Positions 22,613 to 35,200 of a stretch of 64,000 nucleotides of DNA are shown piece by piece. This DNA is from Gymnopilus junonius. Taxonomy: Eukaryota > Basidiomycota > Agaricomycetes > Agaricales > Galerinaceae. The translations under genes and the position numbers were made by a program. The DNA lies in assembly GCA_015501075.1 (NCBI GenBank), contig JADNYJ010000002.1, positions 1,302,001 through 1,366,000 on the forward strand, read 5' to 3'. How positions within the stretch are numbered: the first letter of the stretch is position 1; each line of letters begins with the position of its first letter. Under the pieces are notes generated by a model. The model did not search any database, was not told where the DNA came from, and was given only the letters and a program-made list of their open reading frames with translations.

Positions 22613-23351
22613 ATGCCAGCCAACATTCTCAACTTGGTACTAGGCCGCGAGTCCTATACCCCCCTTGCCCGCTTCGAGAAAGCTCAGCCAACACTGACTC
22701 TTGTCGTTGGCAAGCACATCCAAGGCAAAGTTCACGAAGCAAAAATGCTAGCTCACTCTAGTCAGGCTCCCAATAACGATGTTGTCGTCAAGTGGTCTAC
22801 AGACCTCCAAGGCATGAGGGACTTACAGCATGAATACAAAATCTACTCCGACGAGCTTGCCAAACTGCAAGGGAAAGCCGTTCCAAAGTGCATCAGTCTA
22901 TTCAAAAGCGAAACCAATATTGGACCGAACACATGTCTTATATTGGAGAAGTGTATCCCAAGTCCCGTCGAATTCTGCGATGACGAAACTGAATTTTAGT
23001 GAGTGTCATCAGTTCCCACTGCAGAGGCTCGTTTTACTGATTTGTCGTCCCAGTCATCAGTTTATGCTAAACTTGTCTCAAATTCGTCGGCAGCACAACC
23101 AATTAGACATGCCCAATCACATTATCTGGCGAGGGCTTCGTCCCCGCATTGTCGATTTTTCTAAGCGACACTGCACACGTGCTCAGGTTCCATTCCTGCA
23201 GACTTGTATGGAACTGTCCACAACACTGGAGCAAATTGTCCGGAGCTTGTCTTCTCGGATGCGGAGTATGGAGTATGAACGAAAAGAAGAGATAGCGACC
23301 ATGCTATGGGGTTCGATTTCTCAAGGACGTGCGATTGACATATTTACTTGA
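22613..23351 (+). CDS. degenerate protein-kinase-like protein
   Basis: Exons 22613-22998 and 23054-23351 join in frame (EFY-HQFMLNL) to 227 residues. It resembles short Agaricomycete kinase-like proteins: GKHIQGKVHEAKMLAH for the Gly-loop and first strands, DVVVKWSTD carrying a VVK-type lysine, LQHEYKIYSDELAKLQGKAVP for helix C and the next strands, CLILEKC for the hinge. The catalytic region is odd: the usual HxDL...N is RQHNQLDMPNHIIW, and the DFG equivalent is RIVDFSKRHC. An HxD pattern is not intact. It may be a pseudokinase or a remnant of the family. An upstream exon is possible. Confidence 0.55.
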
Positions 23352-23367
23352 TTTTCTCTAAATTCAC

Positions 23368-25117
23368 TTACAAAATGTTGTCCATGTCTTTCATTGCAAC
23401 AGCAACTTGAGTTTCAAGATCGTGATTCCATACGGGTTCCCATATCCCAGATAGGTGTTGTCGCATCTTCTCTTTATGGTATTTGTCCGGTGCGTAACTT
23501 TCATAGATTTGGCCCGCTTCGAGGCTTCTTTGAAGCACCATATTTGCTCGGGGAGGCCTGAGTTCATTGTATACCGCCAGCACGGACTGAACCGCCAAAA
23601 TAGGAGAGGTGAGATTCGAATCGAAAGAAATTCTGGCACGTACATCAAGATTAGATTTTTGGGTAACGGAATGTCCAAGTAGGCGGCATAGGGTGTAAAC
23701 GTCCTCGAAGCCCTGTCCGACCCCTGCGCCTAAATGCGGGGTCATTCCATGCGCCTGTATAAGCCCGGGAAATTCGTTACAATAACTGTAGAAAGGGCTT
23801 TCTAGCTTACTGCATCGCCTACTAATGCTATTCGGCCACTGACAAACGTCGGGAGGGGAGGATACAAGGTGTGGATCGACCATCTACTGGGGTTCTTGAT
23901 GGATTTCAAGATTGTCACAACGTCAGGCCCCCATCCTTGATAGCATTCAAGAAGCTCCCTTGCTGGGACTACTTCTACCCAAGGATGGGAACGCTCAGGA
24001 AGTAGTGAAATACCAGTGTCGTTGTTGCTGAAAGCTACAATGTTAAGCTTGGCATAACAGGTTACTCGAGAACTGGGAGGAATGGCACTCGATCATACCA
24101 TGGTATTATTTTTTATGGGAAAAGTTATTAGGTGCTGGAATAAGAGATAAACTTCGGGAAGAATCCTATAAGAATATTGATCCTACTCTGTGCAGGCCTA
24201 CCCAGCAAATGGGACGCATCTCGATTTGCGCCGTTACGCCAGCTGCTTTGAGAGCCTCAATTGGCACCAGACCACGATAAGCATAAGAGCCCGAGAATCC
24301 CAGGCGGGTATCGTATTGACCGAAGGCAGAATTACGGACTGCACTCTTAATACCGTCGGCGCCTATGACGAGGTCGGCTTCATGAGTAGTCCCGTCTGCA
24401 AAGCCAAGAAGTTGATTAGAATTTCGTTGGTGCACAGAGGTGCAACGTTTGTTGAACTGAATCGTGTTAGGATCCAAAAGCGGTACCAAAGCATCCAAGA
24501 AATCGGGGCTGTGACCATTTTGATGAGCGAGTAACGAGGACACCCTGTAGATATGAATACCGGTACATCCCAACTCCTTTGTTACCATGTTCCCCACAAG
24601 ATTCGAGGTACTGTGTGCGGATCAGCAAACCAAATACCGAAGAGACATGAGATGCAAGGGTACATCGAAGATGGTCTCATGCTCCCCAGTCCCACTGATG
24701 AATTCGAATAGACGCAGGCGTGGCGAATGCTGATCTGCTTTCTGGAGGACAGCTTCAAGCAGTCCAAGTCCATTTAAGGCCCGAAGCGCATTGGATCCTA
24801 GTAAAGACTGTGAAGAGGACAAAAAAGATCAAACATAGAACCAAACTGACCCAGACCGACGCCTGCTCCCACTTCATCGAATTTTGGCTACCAACGCTTG
24901 ATTGTCAGAGAGACAACGGGCCTGACAAGATATCGATCTCACCGCAGCCTCAAAAATGGTGACCTTGATACCTACATTGACCAGGGCTACGGCACTTTAC
25001 AAGTTACAACCGATCAGCATCGTCGATAGTACATGTGAGTGAGCTGAAGTACCAAGCTAATCCACACATCCCTCCACCGACTATGGCGACTTCAAAGTCC
25101 TTAGATGGAGTGGGCAT
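23368..25117 (-). CDS. FAD-dependent monooxygenase (salicylate-hydroxylase-like)
   Basis: Class A flavin monooxygenase that probably hydroxylates an aromatic ring with NAD(P)H and O2. The start at 25117 leads into MPTPSKDFEVAIVGGGMCGL, the GxGxxG FAD-binding loop. Spliced pieces then show VNVGIKVTIFEAA, NALRALNGLGLLEAVLQKA, FLDALVPLLDP, the DG motif LVIGADGIKSAVRNSAFG, AYRGLVPIEALKAAG, LNIVAFSNNDTG, and the GD motif RIALVGDA spliced to HGMTPHLGAGVGQGFEDV. All three diagnostic FAD motifs are present. At least seven short introns are needed; one stretch of about 13 residues (VSSLLAHQNGHSP) before FLDAL looks like extra sequence relative to the family, possibly a retained intron. Stop at 23368, just 17 bp from the convergent kinase-like gene. 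Confidence 0.8.
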
Positions 25118-25662
25118 CCCTAAGTCCTATCTGTTGACAAGGTGGGTGCTATAAACATTCCATCATCTGAGTACCCTGCTAGCCTATTTCTGCCACGGGC
25201 TTACTATCTCTGGCTGGATAGTGTATTCCTTGAACTTCCAAAGTCGACTCGCTATGAATAGCCTGAGAACAGTGTATGCGACTCTCCCGGTCGGAATATA
25301 AGCTCATGGAATTTGAAAGAGGTTGCTAATTGGAGTGAAGGACCTTAATTGATCAAGACGGTAGAGTCTTTTGGATCCCATTAGCGTGACGACAAAAAGT
25401 TAATTCATGAGAGCAAACTTCGAACGTTAACGACTCGCCCTGAGTTCACTCTTCTTCTTTTCGTCTCCGACGGCAAGCTCCGGCATGCGCGTGTTCTTAA
25501 GCTATTTTTATATTTATTTCCTCTACGTACCTCTCAGAACCTGTTCAAAAAACCCACATTTTGAATTGGCAGGTTATATGCTAGCTATATTCAGTATAAA
25601 ACAATGTTGATCATCCAGAAAATCTGGGTAGAACACAGTGCAGCACATGTTTTTCAATTCGA
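25118..25662. other. intergenic boundary region
   Basis: 545 bp between the last intact gene of the left block and the first broken MYND copy. It should hold the monooxygenase promoter. No element recognised. Confidence 0.4.
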
Positions 25663-26412
25663 ATGCATATCATACCTGCCTATGGTCAAATTGTTATTGT
25701 TACCTCTGAGCAAGCTGCTCAATGGCATTGGAAAGGACTTGCATTCTCAAATCCTGGCAGCATGGCTTGTACACTTAGCCTTCAGCCAGGGCAAACCACA
25801 TAAGAAGGGATACACTGTGATTTGACTGGAAATTACATCACAATGTGGAGATGGTGTTGACACCCAAGCATGGGTGAATCTTGTAAGTGCTGAAATAGAG
25901 GAGGCATTGTGTAAGAGCATGTGCAAGATGCTAATATTCTTCCCGACATGCATCAAGATGGCCCTGAGAAAGTGAAGGACAATGTGAATCAGTCAGAATC
26001 CAGATGCTAGGTTTTTGGTCCTTGGAACACAGTTTTAAAAAATGCAGTAGGTGTGGTCACAGTACTTATTATCCACCTTTGGAGATCATTTGCAAGGCAG
26101 CCATGAACTTGCCATGCCCTCCTACAAGTTCAGACAAGAAGAAGATTGTTGCTGCCCTTCGAAAGAATTGGGCAGTGTGGAACAATCCTGAGAATACACA
26201 AGAGCATTGTGTCGTAGCCCTAGTAGCATTGAAATGTAATTTTAACATATCTGGCTTTTATATTGTAAGCTTTAAAATTCAGTCCTCTTATATCTGATGT
26301 TACTCAAACTAGCACTTTCTATGAACCCTCGAATTTAACAATCCAAATTCTTGCACAGCCCTGAAAGTACACCCAAAGAGCTCAGGATGCTACTTTTACT
26401 TTATCAACCCTT
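25663..26412 (+). pseudogene. MYND-family gene, copy 1, left half (interrupted by Copia)
   Basis: Matches the downstream copy 2. The N-terminus IPAYGQIV, then SEQAAQW, and FSNPGSMACTL parallels PAYAQII, SPEQVAEW and ISNPGRIARTL. Later pieces QAWVNLVSAEIEEALCKSMC, TSTFYEPSNLTIQILA and AQDATFTLSTL also align. The frame has stops (for example after PGQTT and in LAQP-stop-KYTQ), so this was already decayed. It ends exactly at the Copia target site CCCTT (26408-26412). The continuation, LLSEP and onward, is found 26 kb away at 52675. The function of the family is unknown; the intact members carry a MYND-type zinc finger at the C-terminus. Confidence 0.75.
26408..26412. repeat. Copia target-site duplication, left (CCCTT)
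   Basis: Five bases before the LTR start; identical bases follow the right LTR at 52675-52679. Confidence 0.9.
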
Positions 26413-26777
26413 TGTTCAAGTCCTAGAGTGAGAGTGTCTCAGCATACATTCATAAATGCAATGAACAGCTCTATTATAAATACCTAGAGTGAGAGTGTCT
26501 AGGTGAAATATGAAAGGATGAGTCCAGTATTGTAGAGAAGTTTAGTTATATGAAACATACCTCAGCATATGTTCATAAATGCGATGAACAGCTGAGGGAG
26601 GAAAAGGAGGGAGAGGTGAGTCTTTATAGTACAGAGAAGAGTTACATAGACAAACAAGGGAAAAGAATATACAAATAAGGAAGGGGTGATGCAATGCATG
26701 AATTAAACATGATGATGCACATGTGAGGAGAAAATGAAGAACAGTGAAATAGTAACCATTTGCAAGAAACTCCAACA
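26413..26777 (-). repeat. Copia 3' LTR
   Basis: 365 bp, aligning end to end with 52310-52674. Differences seen by eye are transitions, several of them TG in one LTR against CA in the other. Confidence 0.9.
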
Positions 26778-26790
26778 TGCCCCCTCATCG
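26778..26790 (-). other. Copia polypurine tract
   Basis: Minus strand reads CGATGAGGGGGCA directly before the 3' LTR, the usual primer for plus-strand DNA synthesis. Confidence 0.7.
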
Positions 26791-28200
26791 AGCAGAGAGC
26801 CCTAAGTGAGCAACATGAGATTGAAAGATGATGCACACCAAGGGCTTGGTGAAGATGTCTGCAGTGCTTTCTGTGCCAGGGGTGTGATTGACAATGAATG
26901 ATTTGGATTCTATGTGAGAATGAATAAAGTTGTATTGAATGTCGATGTGCTTCATCTTTCCATGGTTGGAATCATTGATAGATAGCGATTTTGCACCATT
27001 GTTATCAGTGGAGATGATGAGAGGAGAGGGACAGTCGACTTGAAATTGATTGAGGGATTGTCAGAGCCATATTCCTTCTTGAATCGCATGTGTGAGAGCA
27101 ATGTACTCAGCCTCAGTGGTGGAAAGGACGATGCAATTTTGCTTCTTTGCTGACCAGCTGACTGGCCCTCCTCCCATTGACCATACAAAACCAGAGATGG
27201 AGGCACGATCTTTCTTGTCTCTAGCCCAGTCAGCATCAGAAAGTCCAGAGAGAGGAAGGTCTCAATTGGCACTGCCATAGTGAAGTCAATATGATTGTGT
27301 TCCTTTAAGATAGTGGAGAACACATTTAGCTGCAGCAAAATGCTGTGGTTCAGGTGCAGAACTATGTTAGGAGAGGAGGAGAACAGCGAAAGAGATATTG
27401 GGACAGGAGCAGAGCTGAAGGAAGAGGAGGGAGCTGACAAGTCATTGAAAAGACAAAGTAAGATTTGGAATGATGGGGTGAACATCAGTTGGAATGCTGA
27501 GAGGATTATCATGGTCTAGTGGAGTCCTGGCAGGGTTGCAGTTGACCATGTCATAGTCAGAGAGCAGAGAATCAATAAACATTTCTTGAAAAATCCATAG
27601 CTCACAAGTCTCCATGTTGTGTTCAAATTGTACACCCAGAAAATTATGAAGCAGTCCTAGATCCTTGATCCCAAAGTGTTTCTTGATCTCTCCCTTGATG
27701 AACGACAAGAAGGTACAAGAGTTGCAGCCTCCAAGACCATCATCAACATGCATAGTGAGAAGACAATAACATTGTCCTCTGCCCATAAGCACTTGAAGAT
27801 GAAAACAGCATGGTCGTATTCTGAGCATGTGAACCCTAAGCCTTCAAGAACCTTCCAAAGCAGCTTGTACCAGATCAAACTTGCTTGTTTCAGCCCATAG
27901 AGTGATTTGAGAAGATGCCATACACCTCTTAATGGAGAAACATATCCAGGAGGGTAGCACATGTAAATGGTTCATATGAGATCACCCCATAGGAAAGCAT
28001 GAGTCACATCAAAACACTCAAGGTGCCACCCATTGAGAGCTGCATGAATAGCAACATATCGTACACTGGCTGACTTGGTGACAGGAGAAAAGGTGGCATC
28101 ATAATCAACAAAGGAAATCTGAGAGAAACCTTGGGCGACCAGTCATCCCTTGTAAATTTGAGGTCCTCCATTGGGATCCAACTTGAATTCAAAAACCCAA
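26791..28200 (-). pseudogene. Copia reverse transcriptase and RNase H (degraded)
   Basis: Reading the minus strand through frame breaks gives the RVT_2 reverse transcriptase: YDATFSPVTKSASVRYVAI, LKSLYGLKQASLIWY, the active-site HVDDGL (usual YVDD; Tyr replaced by His), FLSFIKGEIKKHFGIKDLG and FLGVQFEHN. Further on are the RNase H pieces DADWARDKKDRASISGF, STTEAEYIALTHAIQE and KHIDIQYNFI, then ADIFTKPL. Stops and shifts occur throughout. The region sits between the integrase part and the 3' LTR, in the canonical Copia order. Confidence 0.85.
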
Positions 28201-30474
28201 TGGTTGCCTATTGCCTTCCTCCCATCTGGTAATGCTTCATCCACATACACACCCATATCTCTCGCATTGTCAATTCTTTCTCCACAACCTTCTTCCACTC
28301 ATCTGCATCCATTCACATCATGGCCTCACAATAATTTGCAGGTGGTAACATCATGTCATATCCTGATGTTTTTGGGTCATGAACAATGTCACTCCTTAAT
28401 GAAAGGAATGTGCTCTCAAAAAAGCATCCACATCTCATTGAAGGTAGTCTTGAACATTAAGGGATGCAACTGATGCTGTGAAATCTTGAGCTTCACCAAA
28501 TGTGTCAGGTAGATCCTGTAGTGCCCCCTCACGACACAAGGAGGTGAAGTCCTCCATGTCAACAGCCATCTCTGCCACCATCCACTCCTTCTCTGCCAGC
28601 AATGCAGTCCTTTCTGCCACAAAATTCTGACCTGCCTCCTGTGCTTCCCTTCTCTTTGCTACATTCCCCCTCATCTTCTCCAAGTGATCTTTAGCAGATT
28701 TGATACTTTCTGCAAAAGCACAACCCTTTTCTGTCAGTCTGCATTCTGGGCAAACAACAGGTGGAGCAGAAGGTGCAGATGCTAAAGTGCTATTCATTGG
28801 GACAAGGGAAACAGGTGCTGAGTCATTGGTGGGCATCATGTCCAGAATTATTGGGTCGATGAAAGTTCAGCAGCAGGAACAGGATCTCTGAGATCCTTGA
28901 GAGGAGTGGAAGAAAAAGGCAGTGAAGAATAATCAATGGGTGTCAAGGAGACCTCATGTAGAGTATGATAAGAAATGTTTTCATCAAATATGACATTGCC
29001 AGAGTTGAAAAAATGGTTGGTCGCTAGAGAGTGAACTCAATATTCATGGCCACTAGGTGGATAGCCCATGAAAAGACATTCAATGGATTTGTTGCCCAGT
29101 TTGCTTTGAAGTTCAACAGGGACATGTGCAAAACACCACATGCCCCATGTCTTGAGATGTGAAACATTGGGCTTTATCACATGAAGAGCCTCATATGGAG
29201 TGATGCCATTTGGTAGGCTCGAGCTAGTGGTGAGATTGAACAAGATGCAAGCAGTAAGAGCAGCCTCCCCCCAATAAGTAAGAGAGAGCTGAGCAGCTGT
29301 GAGCATCACAAGCATATGCCCTTGCAGGGTGCGAAAAACACATTCCATTTTACCATTCTTCCAGTGTTTGTACCTTGGCACAACATCCCTCTCTATACCC
29401 ATTGCCTCTAGAGCATGTATGAACTCGTTGCTTCCAAACTCACCAGCTCCATCTACCCTAAAGTGCAAAATCTTCTTTCCAGTCTTCCTTTCCCAGCTTG
29501 CTTTCATCAGGCTAAATGCATCAACTGCTTCATCCTTCCTGGTAAGACAGTAAACCTTCAGAATATTGGCAGAGTCCTCCAAGAAGGCAATGAGCCACTG
29601 TTTACCATGAGGGGTGATAACAGGAAAGGGACCACAAATGTCACAGTGGATAAGTTCAAGGAGACTCATCAGTTTATGAGTAGTCAATGATGGATGAGGT
29701 GATTGTGTATGCTTCCCAATAATGCATGATTCACATTTTGACAACCTATCACCAGGAGGGAAGTTGACACCTTTGACAGACTTGAGAAGGTTCCTTGTTG
29801 CAACTTCACCAATGTGGCCCATATGATGGTGCCAAAGGTCCATCATTTCTATGACTTTTGTAAATAGTACATTCTCAATTGGGTGATTAGCCTTGGGAGG
29901 AAGGATGAATTCAAGCTGAACAAAAAACAAGTTGTTTCCTGTTTGTTCACCCTCATATATAATCCCGCAAGAACCATTAGGATGCTTTGCTACAAGATAA
30001 AACTTCCCATCATCAAAGGTGCAGCCAAGTTTGCTCCCAGTGGCAGTCATCCTTTCAACAGAGAGTAGGTTGATGCAAGCAGATGGAGCATGAAGGCAAT
30101 TGCAAAGTTTCACAACAGTGGAAATTCTGTGATAGCTGAGGTGAATGAGACAGTCACCATTGGCCTCAGTTTGCAGAATGCCATGGTTGGCCATTCACAT
30201 GGGACAAGCCTGAGTAACTTCATATGTCCAAAAAACCTCCCGGTCTTTGAACAAGCAAGAGGAAGTTCCAGAATCCAGGCAATTTGGTTTACCATTGCTA
30301 GCATTGAGTAGTGCAGCAAGTTCAAGTTCACTATTGGGTTCAGAGATAACAGCACAAGACAGGTCACCAATGTAGTCAGGAGGTGGATCATCAGCTGGGG
30401 AAGGTGGAATGATGATGGCTGTGAGTTCAGCCTTAGGTTCGGTCTTAGGTTTAGGTTTCAGTTTCAGACCTTGG
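28201..30474 (-). pseudogene. Copia protease and integrase (degraded)
   Basis: The longest open stretch is 30194-29037. It starts after the protease region, where NCLDSGTSSCLF carries the D-S-G active site near 30270. The integrase zinc motif is LWHHHMGHIGEV ... CESCIIGKH (H-x3-H / C-x2-C). The catalytic core has LIHCDICGPF (first Asp), HFRVDGAGEFGSNEF (second Asp) and WKNGKMECVFRT (Glu position). The downstream ORF 28839-28435 covers an acidic, coiled spacer between integrase and RT. The element is cut at 30474/37957 by the Gypsy insertion. Confidence 0.85.
30470..30474. repeat. Gypsy-1 target-site duplication, left (CTTGG)
   Basis: Same five bases at 37952-37956 after the right LTR. Confidence 0.92.
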
Positions 30475-30926
30475 TGTTATGACTCCCCCATTTCTTATCT
30501 TATTGCATGCCCTTTCCTTTTTCTTATCATTTATTGAACGATTTCCTATTTATAAATTTCTTCATGATCATCTTTGTTTGAAAGATGATCATTCACTTTC
30601 TTACATGTATGCAGACAATCTTTCTCTTTGATCATCATCCCTCGTACTGCCCCGATGATGATCACCCCTTTCCGATTCCCCTGTTTCATTATTGTTTTGT
30701 CTATATTAATATTAACCACAAATAGTATATAAACTGTAGCTAGTCTACCATGTACTTTAGCTTGTTCTTGAGAATATACTCTCTTGTAACAACTGAGATG
30801 AACTTGAACCACTAAGGCATTCTTCTGTCGAAGACAATACCTTAGCAGACTTCATCGAACGACCTCTATGACTACTATGCTAGTCCTTATCTTATCAGAT
30901 TAGGATCTGTCATCAAAGTCATAACA
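30475..30926 (+). repeat. Gypsy-1 5' LTR
   Basis: 452 bp. About 14 differences from the 3' LTR by eye, all transitions. It contains a palindromic segment GATGATCATC-type near 30590 and a TATATAAAC box near 30728 that may be the promoter. Confidence 0.92.
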
Positions 30927-30984
30927 AAAGAACAAGCTACCACCTCATCCAATGCTTCTGCTCAGCAAGCGTTATCCGCTGACA

Positions 30985-32290
30985 TTACAGCTCGAAGAAG
31001 AGGATGATTCACTGCTAACTTTAGTGATGAAGAATTCTCTGACCCGAACACCGACTGAACCTCTGATGCAGGTGCATCTGATGAATACGAAACACCACCC
31101 GAAGGAGATGAACCTTCGCTAACCTGATTGACTTTCTTTAGATCTACCGTCCAAGAACCCGGCATACTAAGACACGACTTTGAATCTTTGCTAGATACTC
31201 TACTCAGATCCCAACCCGTCTTTTACCCAACGAACGAACCTGAAATGCCAGAAGGAACTTCCGACACCATCCCCATTCCCCCCACCTCCTCCACCGGAAA
31301 AGGAATAGGAATCATCCCTACTCCCTTCTCCGGAGATCACTCCAAAGTCAAAACCTTCACCCAAGACTTGGGTGACTATTTTGAATTAAATGGCGACATT
31401 TACAACACCGATGCCAAGAAAATCATGTTTACCCTTGGACTTCTCAAGGGAGGAGAAGCAGAAGCCTGGAAGAAGGCTTGGAGAGAAGACCACATCAATG
31501 AGGACAAGAATGCTGCAGGCGTACCCACTGGAACCATTACCAAAAACTATGGCTCAACCGTAGATTTCGAAAAAGCTTTTAACGAAGCTTTCAAACAAAC
31601 TGAGATGAAGGACCAAGCATTCTTCGAACTCCAAAACCTGAAGCAGGGAAAAGCTTCAGCAGCCGAATTGAACACCAAGTTCAACGAACTTGTCAAGACC
31701 GCCAAGATTTCCACTACTGGGAATGAGAGCATCTTGATCGACTACTACATGAACACTTTGAACAACTGGCTTTAAGAAAAGATTATGGGACTCAACATAC
31801 TTCCTACCATGCTTGCTGCTTGGCAGCGGAAGGCAGTCGAGTATGACACCCATCAAACGAACCTAGCACGCCTCTTGGGCAAGACCACCACCCAGGCGCT
31901 GAACGAACAAAAGACCTGGTGGGCTAATATAGCCAGAGGAAACCCTGCCCTGCACTACCATGCCCCGGCATCCTGAATGAACCACTGAGACCTGAATGCC
32001 ATGGACGTTGACAGGACTGATGTCAACACCATGACCCAAGAAGAATGAAGCGAGCTCATGAGAAAGGGCCTCTGCTTCCAATGCAAGAAGCCCGGGCATG
32101 TCTCTAGAGACTGCCCTGAGAAGGGCAAGAATAGGAGGAACCCTCCACCAAAAAGGAACCCTCTCAAAGGGAAAGCGCTCCATGCGCACATCAGGTCCCT
32201 CATGCAGGACCTCACCAAAGAAGAATGAGAAGAAGTGTATGAAATGGGAGACCAAGAGGGTTTTCAATAAGGAGATGCATGAGACCAATG
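30985..32290 (+). pseudogene. Gypsy-1 gag
   Basis: Structural protein of the element. The capsid part includes FTLGLLKGGEAEAWKKAW, DFEKAFNEAFK and AFFELQNLKQGKASAAEL. The zinc knuckle LCFQCKKPGHVSRDC (C-x2-C-x4-H-x4-C) is near 32070. The start corresponds to the ATG of copy 2 at 44685, which here is ACA. In-frame stops occur at 31773 (TAA where copy 2 has CAA) and at two TGA shared with copy 2. Confidence 0.8.
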
Positions 32291-35200
32291 TATGCAACTC
32301 CTTCTCTAGATATTTATTCTGTAGTCTCGGCTCAAATTGAAAATAAATCGCTCCAATTGCCCTTTTCATTCGAGACTGAGAACAGAACAAAAATCATTGG
32401 ATCTGCTCTAGGAGACACTGGAGCAAAAGGGAAGTTCATCGACCAGAACTTCATGAAGAAACACAACCTGGAGACAAAGGCACTGGAAAAAGAAATCCAA
32501 GTTTTCAATGTAGACGGAACCCCAAACAAAAAGGGAACCATTAAATGCTACGTTGATCTAAAGCTTAACATTGATGGACAACCCCGAATGGAACAACTAC
32601 TGGTTACCGGCCTAGGAAAACAGAAGATTATTCTTGGTTTTCCCTGGTTCAAAGAAAACAACCTGGACATCAACTGGAAAAATGGACACGTCAAACTCAA
32701 CAGGGAGATTAGTACTACTTCCCAAATAGAAGAAGTACCCGATGAGGAAATCCAACAAGTCAATCAACTGGACGACTCTTCAGATTTAATCATTTCCTTT
32801 TTAGGTAACAAACCCCTTCCGGAAACAAAGGAGATTTGGAATATCCCCAGAATGACAATGAAATTTGGATCAATGCGAAACTAACTTCCTTGCAAATCTT
32901 CACTCAGAAACACGATGTGAAGAAGGAAGAAAAACTGCTCAAGGAAATGATCCCACCAGAATACCATGACTACCTGGACATCTTTGATAAGGACACCACC
33001 AACCAATTCCCTGAGTCTCAATCTTAGGACCATAAGATCGAACTGAAGGAAGGTTTTCAACCAAAGGTCTTCAAGATGTATCCCCTGATGCCTTTGGAGG
33101 ATACCAAATTGGACAAATTCTTGGAAGAAAACCTGAAGAAAGGATACATCTGACCGTCTAAATTGCCTATGGCTTCCTCCTTCTTTTTTGTATCTAAGAA
33201 GGATGGAAAACTTTGACCCTGTCAAGACTACTGGTACCTGAATGAATGGACCATCAAGAATGCCTATCCCCTCCCTCTGATCCCTGAACTTATGGACAAA
33301 CTCAAAGGAGCCAAGTATTTTACTAAACTTGACATCCGATGGGGTTATAACAACATCCGGATCAAGGACGGCGACCAATGGAAAGCAGCATTCAAGATGA
33401 ACAAGGGACTATTCGAACCAATGGTCATGTTCTTCGGCATGTGCAACTCTCCAGCGACCTTCCAGTCAATGATGGACTCAATGTTTAAGGACATTGTCCA
33501 TCAAGGTTTCGTTATTATCTACATGGACGATATTCTTATCTTTCATAAAGATAAGAAGAAACTGGAACAGATAATGAAAGAAGTACTTCAAATACTCCAG
33601 GACAATGACTTGTATTTGAAACCGGAAAAATGCGCATTCACTCAGATGAAGATCGACTATCTTGGAATGATTATCCAAGAAGGAATGATTTCGATGGACC
33701 CTTCGAAACTCAGCGGGATAGCTGACTGGCTGGAACTGAAGAACGTAAAACAGGTCCGATCCTTTTTAGGATTCGGAAACTTTTACAGGCGATTTATCAG
33801 GAAATACTCGGAAATAGCTCATGCACTTAATGAGCTATTAAAGAAAGACCGTAGCTTCGAATGGAATGAAGATGCCAAGAAATCATTTGAACTACTGAAA
33901 TGAAAATTCATGGAAGAACCCATCTTGACCATGCCGGACACTGCAAAACAATTCCAGATAGAATGCGACACATCAAAATATGCATCTGGAGCAGTTTTAA
34001 TGCAACTGGACAGCAACAGAGACCGACACCCAGTGGCATTTATCTCGAAGATGTTCTCTCCTACTGAGAGAAATTATGAGATTTATGACAGAGAACTATT
34101 GGCTATGATCCGATCCCTCAAAGAATGGCGACACTACATTCAAGGATCAACATTCACTACGATCATCTATTCTGATCACAAGAATTTGACGTACTTCAGA
34201 AGTACTCAAAAATTGAATAGATGCCAAGCAAGATGGTCTCTATTCCTTTCGGAATATGACATCCAACTGGTCCACCTCCCCAGAAGCAAAATGGTACAAT
34301 TGGACGCCCTCTCACGAAGACTGGACATGATCCCTGATGAGGATCATGACAATGAAGACAAGATTCTCCTTCCAGAGAATCTATTTATAAATCTGATTGA
34401 CACCGATCTCCAATTAGAAATTGCCCAATCCAGGAAACAGGACAAAGACGTAGTGGATGCATTAAAACTCCTCACTCAAGAAGGACCTCGAAGTCTTGCA
34501 AAAGACTTAGATGACTGGGAAACTATGCAAATGGAAGGCATTGGCGAATTAATCTTCTACAAGAAGAAGAACTATATTCCCAATGATCAAGAACTACGCA
34601 GGAAAATCATCACGATGTACCATGACTCGGTCACCGCAGGACACCCTGGAGAATTGGAAATGTACAACACAGTGCGACAGGTATACTGGTGGCCCAGAAT
34701 GTGAACGTTCATCAAGAACTACATCAAAGGATGCAGACAATGCCAACAGTTCAAGATCAACCGAAACCTGGCGAATCCCTCCTTACACCCGATCGAAGGA
34801 GCAAAATCCATGAGACCATTCACACAATGCTCTATGGATATGATCACGGACCTTCCCAGCATTGATGGATATGATTCATTATTGATCGTGGTCGATCATG
34901 GACCTACAAAGGGGGTAATTATCATGCCTTGCTCGAAAACTCTTTCGCAAGAAGGAGTGGCACTACTCCTCCAGGACAACTTATTCAAGTGATTTGGCCT
35001 ACCAGACAGCATCATTTCTGATAGAGGACCCCAATTCACTGCAAGAACATTCCAAGAACTGCTCAAACTTCTTGGAATCAAGTCGAAACTGTCAATGGCA
35101 TATCATCCCCAATCAGATGGTACCACTGAATGATTCAATCAGGAAATAGAAGCGTACCTTGCTATCTATTGCTCCTCCAATCCAACCACCTGGAAACAAC

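Noticed and set aside
31863..32390. Minus-strand 175-codon ORF (and its twin at 45500-46063)
   Set aside because: Antisense to the gag zinc-knuckle block. It is open in both Gypsy copies, but the copies are identical there, so conservation gives no evidence of coding.
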